Origin: Clostridia bacterium
GTDB taxonomy: Bacteria > Bacillota > Clostridia > Oscillospirales > Acutalibacteraceae
Direction of reading: 5' to 3'
Length of the DNA: 15,646 nucleotides
NCBI GenBank assembly: GCA_900769535.1
Contig: CAAGHB010000087.1
Location: 1-15,646, forward strand
The first letter of the stretch is position 1. Each line of letters starts with the position of its first letter. The notes beneath the pieces were generated by a model, which worked only from the letters and a program-made list of their open reading frames with translations, searched no databases and was not told the origin of the DNA. Positions 14,966-15,646 of the stretch are shown piece after piece. The position numbers and the translations under genes are program-made.

Positions 14966-15585
14966 TTATCCCCCAAAAGCTTCTTTAAAAAGCTCATTCG
15001 GTGAATTTCGCAAGGACCGTATTTAAGTATCGCATCGGTATGCTCCTTTGTGCCGTAGCCCTTATGCTTTTTAAAATTGTATTCGGGATATTTATCGTCA
15101 AGCTCGGTGATATAGCGGTCACGCGCAACCTTTGCGAGTATCGATGCTGCGGCAACGGAAAGACTCTTTGCGTCGCCCTTTATCAGCGGTGAACAAGCTA
15201 TATTAAGCTCAGGCAATCTGTTTCCGTCGATAATCGCGTAATCGGCCGCAACGGGTAATCCCTCAACCGCCCTTTTCATTGCTAAAAACGTGGCGTTGAG
15301 GATGTTATATTCCTCGATTTCGTCAACAGATGCACTTGCAATTTTATATGCGACGGCCTTTTCGATTATGATGTCATAAAGGGCTTCTCGTTTCTTTTCG
15401 CTCAGCTTTTTCGAATCATTGAGTCCTTCAATTTCGGGGCATTCCTTTGACAAAATAACTGCTGCGGCAAAAACGGGACCGGCCAGCGGACCTCGACCTG
15501 CTTCGTCAACGCCGCAAACGAGCGAAAAGCCGCTGTTAATTGCTGCTGTTTCGTATGAATAATCGGGTGTAAAATTCTCTTTCAT
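14962..15585 (-). CDS. rnhB: Ribonuclease HII
   Basis: Cleaves the RNA strand of RNA-DNA hybrids and nicks 5' of single ribonucleotides in DNA. The 207-residue protein has the catalytic carboxylates Asp27-Glu28 in VCGVDEAGRGPLAGPV, Asp120 in AIIDGNRLP and Asp138 in IKGDAKSLSVAAASILAKV; the KHKGYGTKEH and GPCEIHRMSF C-terminal motifs are present. It lacks the long N-terminal extension seen in Bacillus RnhB. Two starts are possible: ATG 15583-15585 (listed) and GTG 15586-15588, which is closer to the GGAG site; an in-frame stop just upstream excludes anything longer. It is the first gene visible of the rnhB-yraN-M19-thrC-phosphoesterase run; the promoter is outside the window. Confidence 0.96.
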   Translation of the reverse strand: MKENFTPDYSYETAAINSGFSLVCGVDEAGRGPLAGPVFAAAVILSKECPEIEGLNDSKKLSEKKREALYDIIIEKAVAYKIASASVDEIEEYNILNATFLAMKRAVEGLPVAADYAIIDGNRLPELNIACSPLIKGDAKSLSVAAASILAKVARDRYITELDDKYPEYNFKKHKGYGTKEHTDAILKYGPCEIHRMSFLKKLLGDK

Positions 15586-15646
15586 CACAGTAGTTTAAAC
15601 TCCGAAAATGGTGAAATTCGGCAAATTGCTTTACCAAGTATATATC

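Noticed and set aside
15585..15646. A minus-strand frame from the right edge ending KLL-stop, overlapping the rnhB start as TGATG
   Set aside because: The overlap geometry suits the end of an upstream gene, but about 20 residues match nothing I recognise and a frame this short is open by chance often enough that I do not annotate it.
1..15646. CRISPR arrays, insertion sequences, phage or defence genes
   Set aside because: I found no spaced direct repeats, transposase or integrase motifs, or known defence domains; the only tandem repeat is inside tig.

Overview
The window looks like chromosomal core sequence from a low-to-mid-GC Firmicute, probably a gut-type member of the Clostridia (Oscillospiraceae/Ruminococcaceae-like). 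This rests on gene content and order (tig-clpP-clpX; DUF951-prfA-tsaC-coaE-lytic transglycosylase-M18 peptidase; rnhB-yraN), on GGAGG-type ribosome binding sites, on sigma-A-type promoters and on tight 1-4 base gene overlaps. The taxonomic placement is inference; no rRNA is present.

Layout. (1) Bases 1-2306, plus strand: the end of an L-rhamnose operon, a 5'-truncated rhamnulokinase (rhaB) directly followed by L-rhamnose isomerase (rhaA), ending at a strong hairpin terminator. Every other gene lies on the minus strand. (2) Bases 2371-2825: a 41-residue, very acidic peptide gene with its own consensus promoter, sharing rhaA's terminator from the opposite side, and a tRNA-Leu(CAA) with its own promoter and terminator. 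(3) Bases 2822-7730: a compact unit read from a promoter near 7702-7730, in the order DUF951, prfA, tsaC, coaE, a membrane-anchored lytic transglycosylase and an M18 aminopeptidase. (4) Bases 7767-11434: tig, clpP and clpX. The trigger factor carries an unusual Lys/Ala/Pro-rich tail made of 21-residue repeats, and a hairpin separates tig from clpP. (5) Bases 11489-15588: a translationally coupled run of rnhB, yraN, an M19 dipeptidase, thrC and a metallophosphoesterase, whose promoter lies beyond the right edge.

How the genes work together. RhaA and RhaB isomerise L-rhamnose to L-rhamnulose and phosphorylate it. ClpX and ClpP form the ATP-dependent protease next to the ribosome-bound chaperone trigger factor. 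PrfA and TsaC serve translation (termination and the t6A tRNA modification), CoaE completes CoA synthesis, and RnhB and YraN belong to nucleic-acid maintenance.

I see no mobile element, CRISPR array, phage gene or defence system. Most of the window is ordinary core genome. The two observations most worth following are the small acidic peptide transcription unit at 2371-2555 and the histone-H1-like tail on trigger factor.
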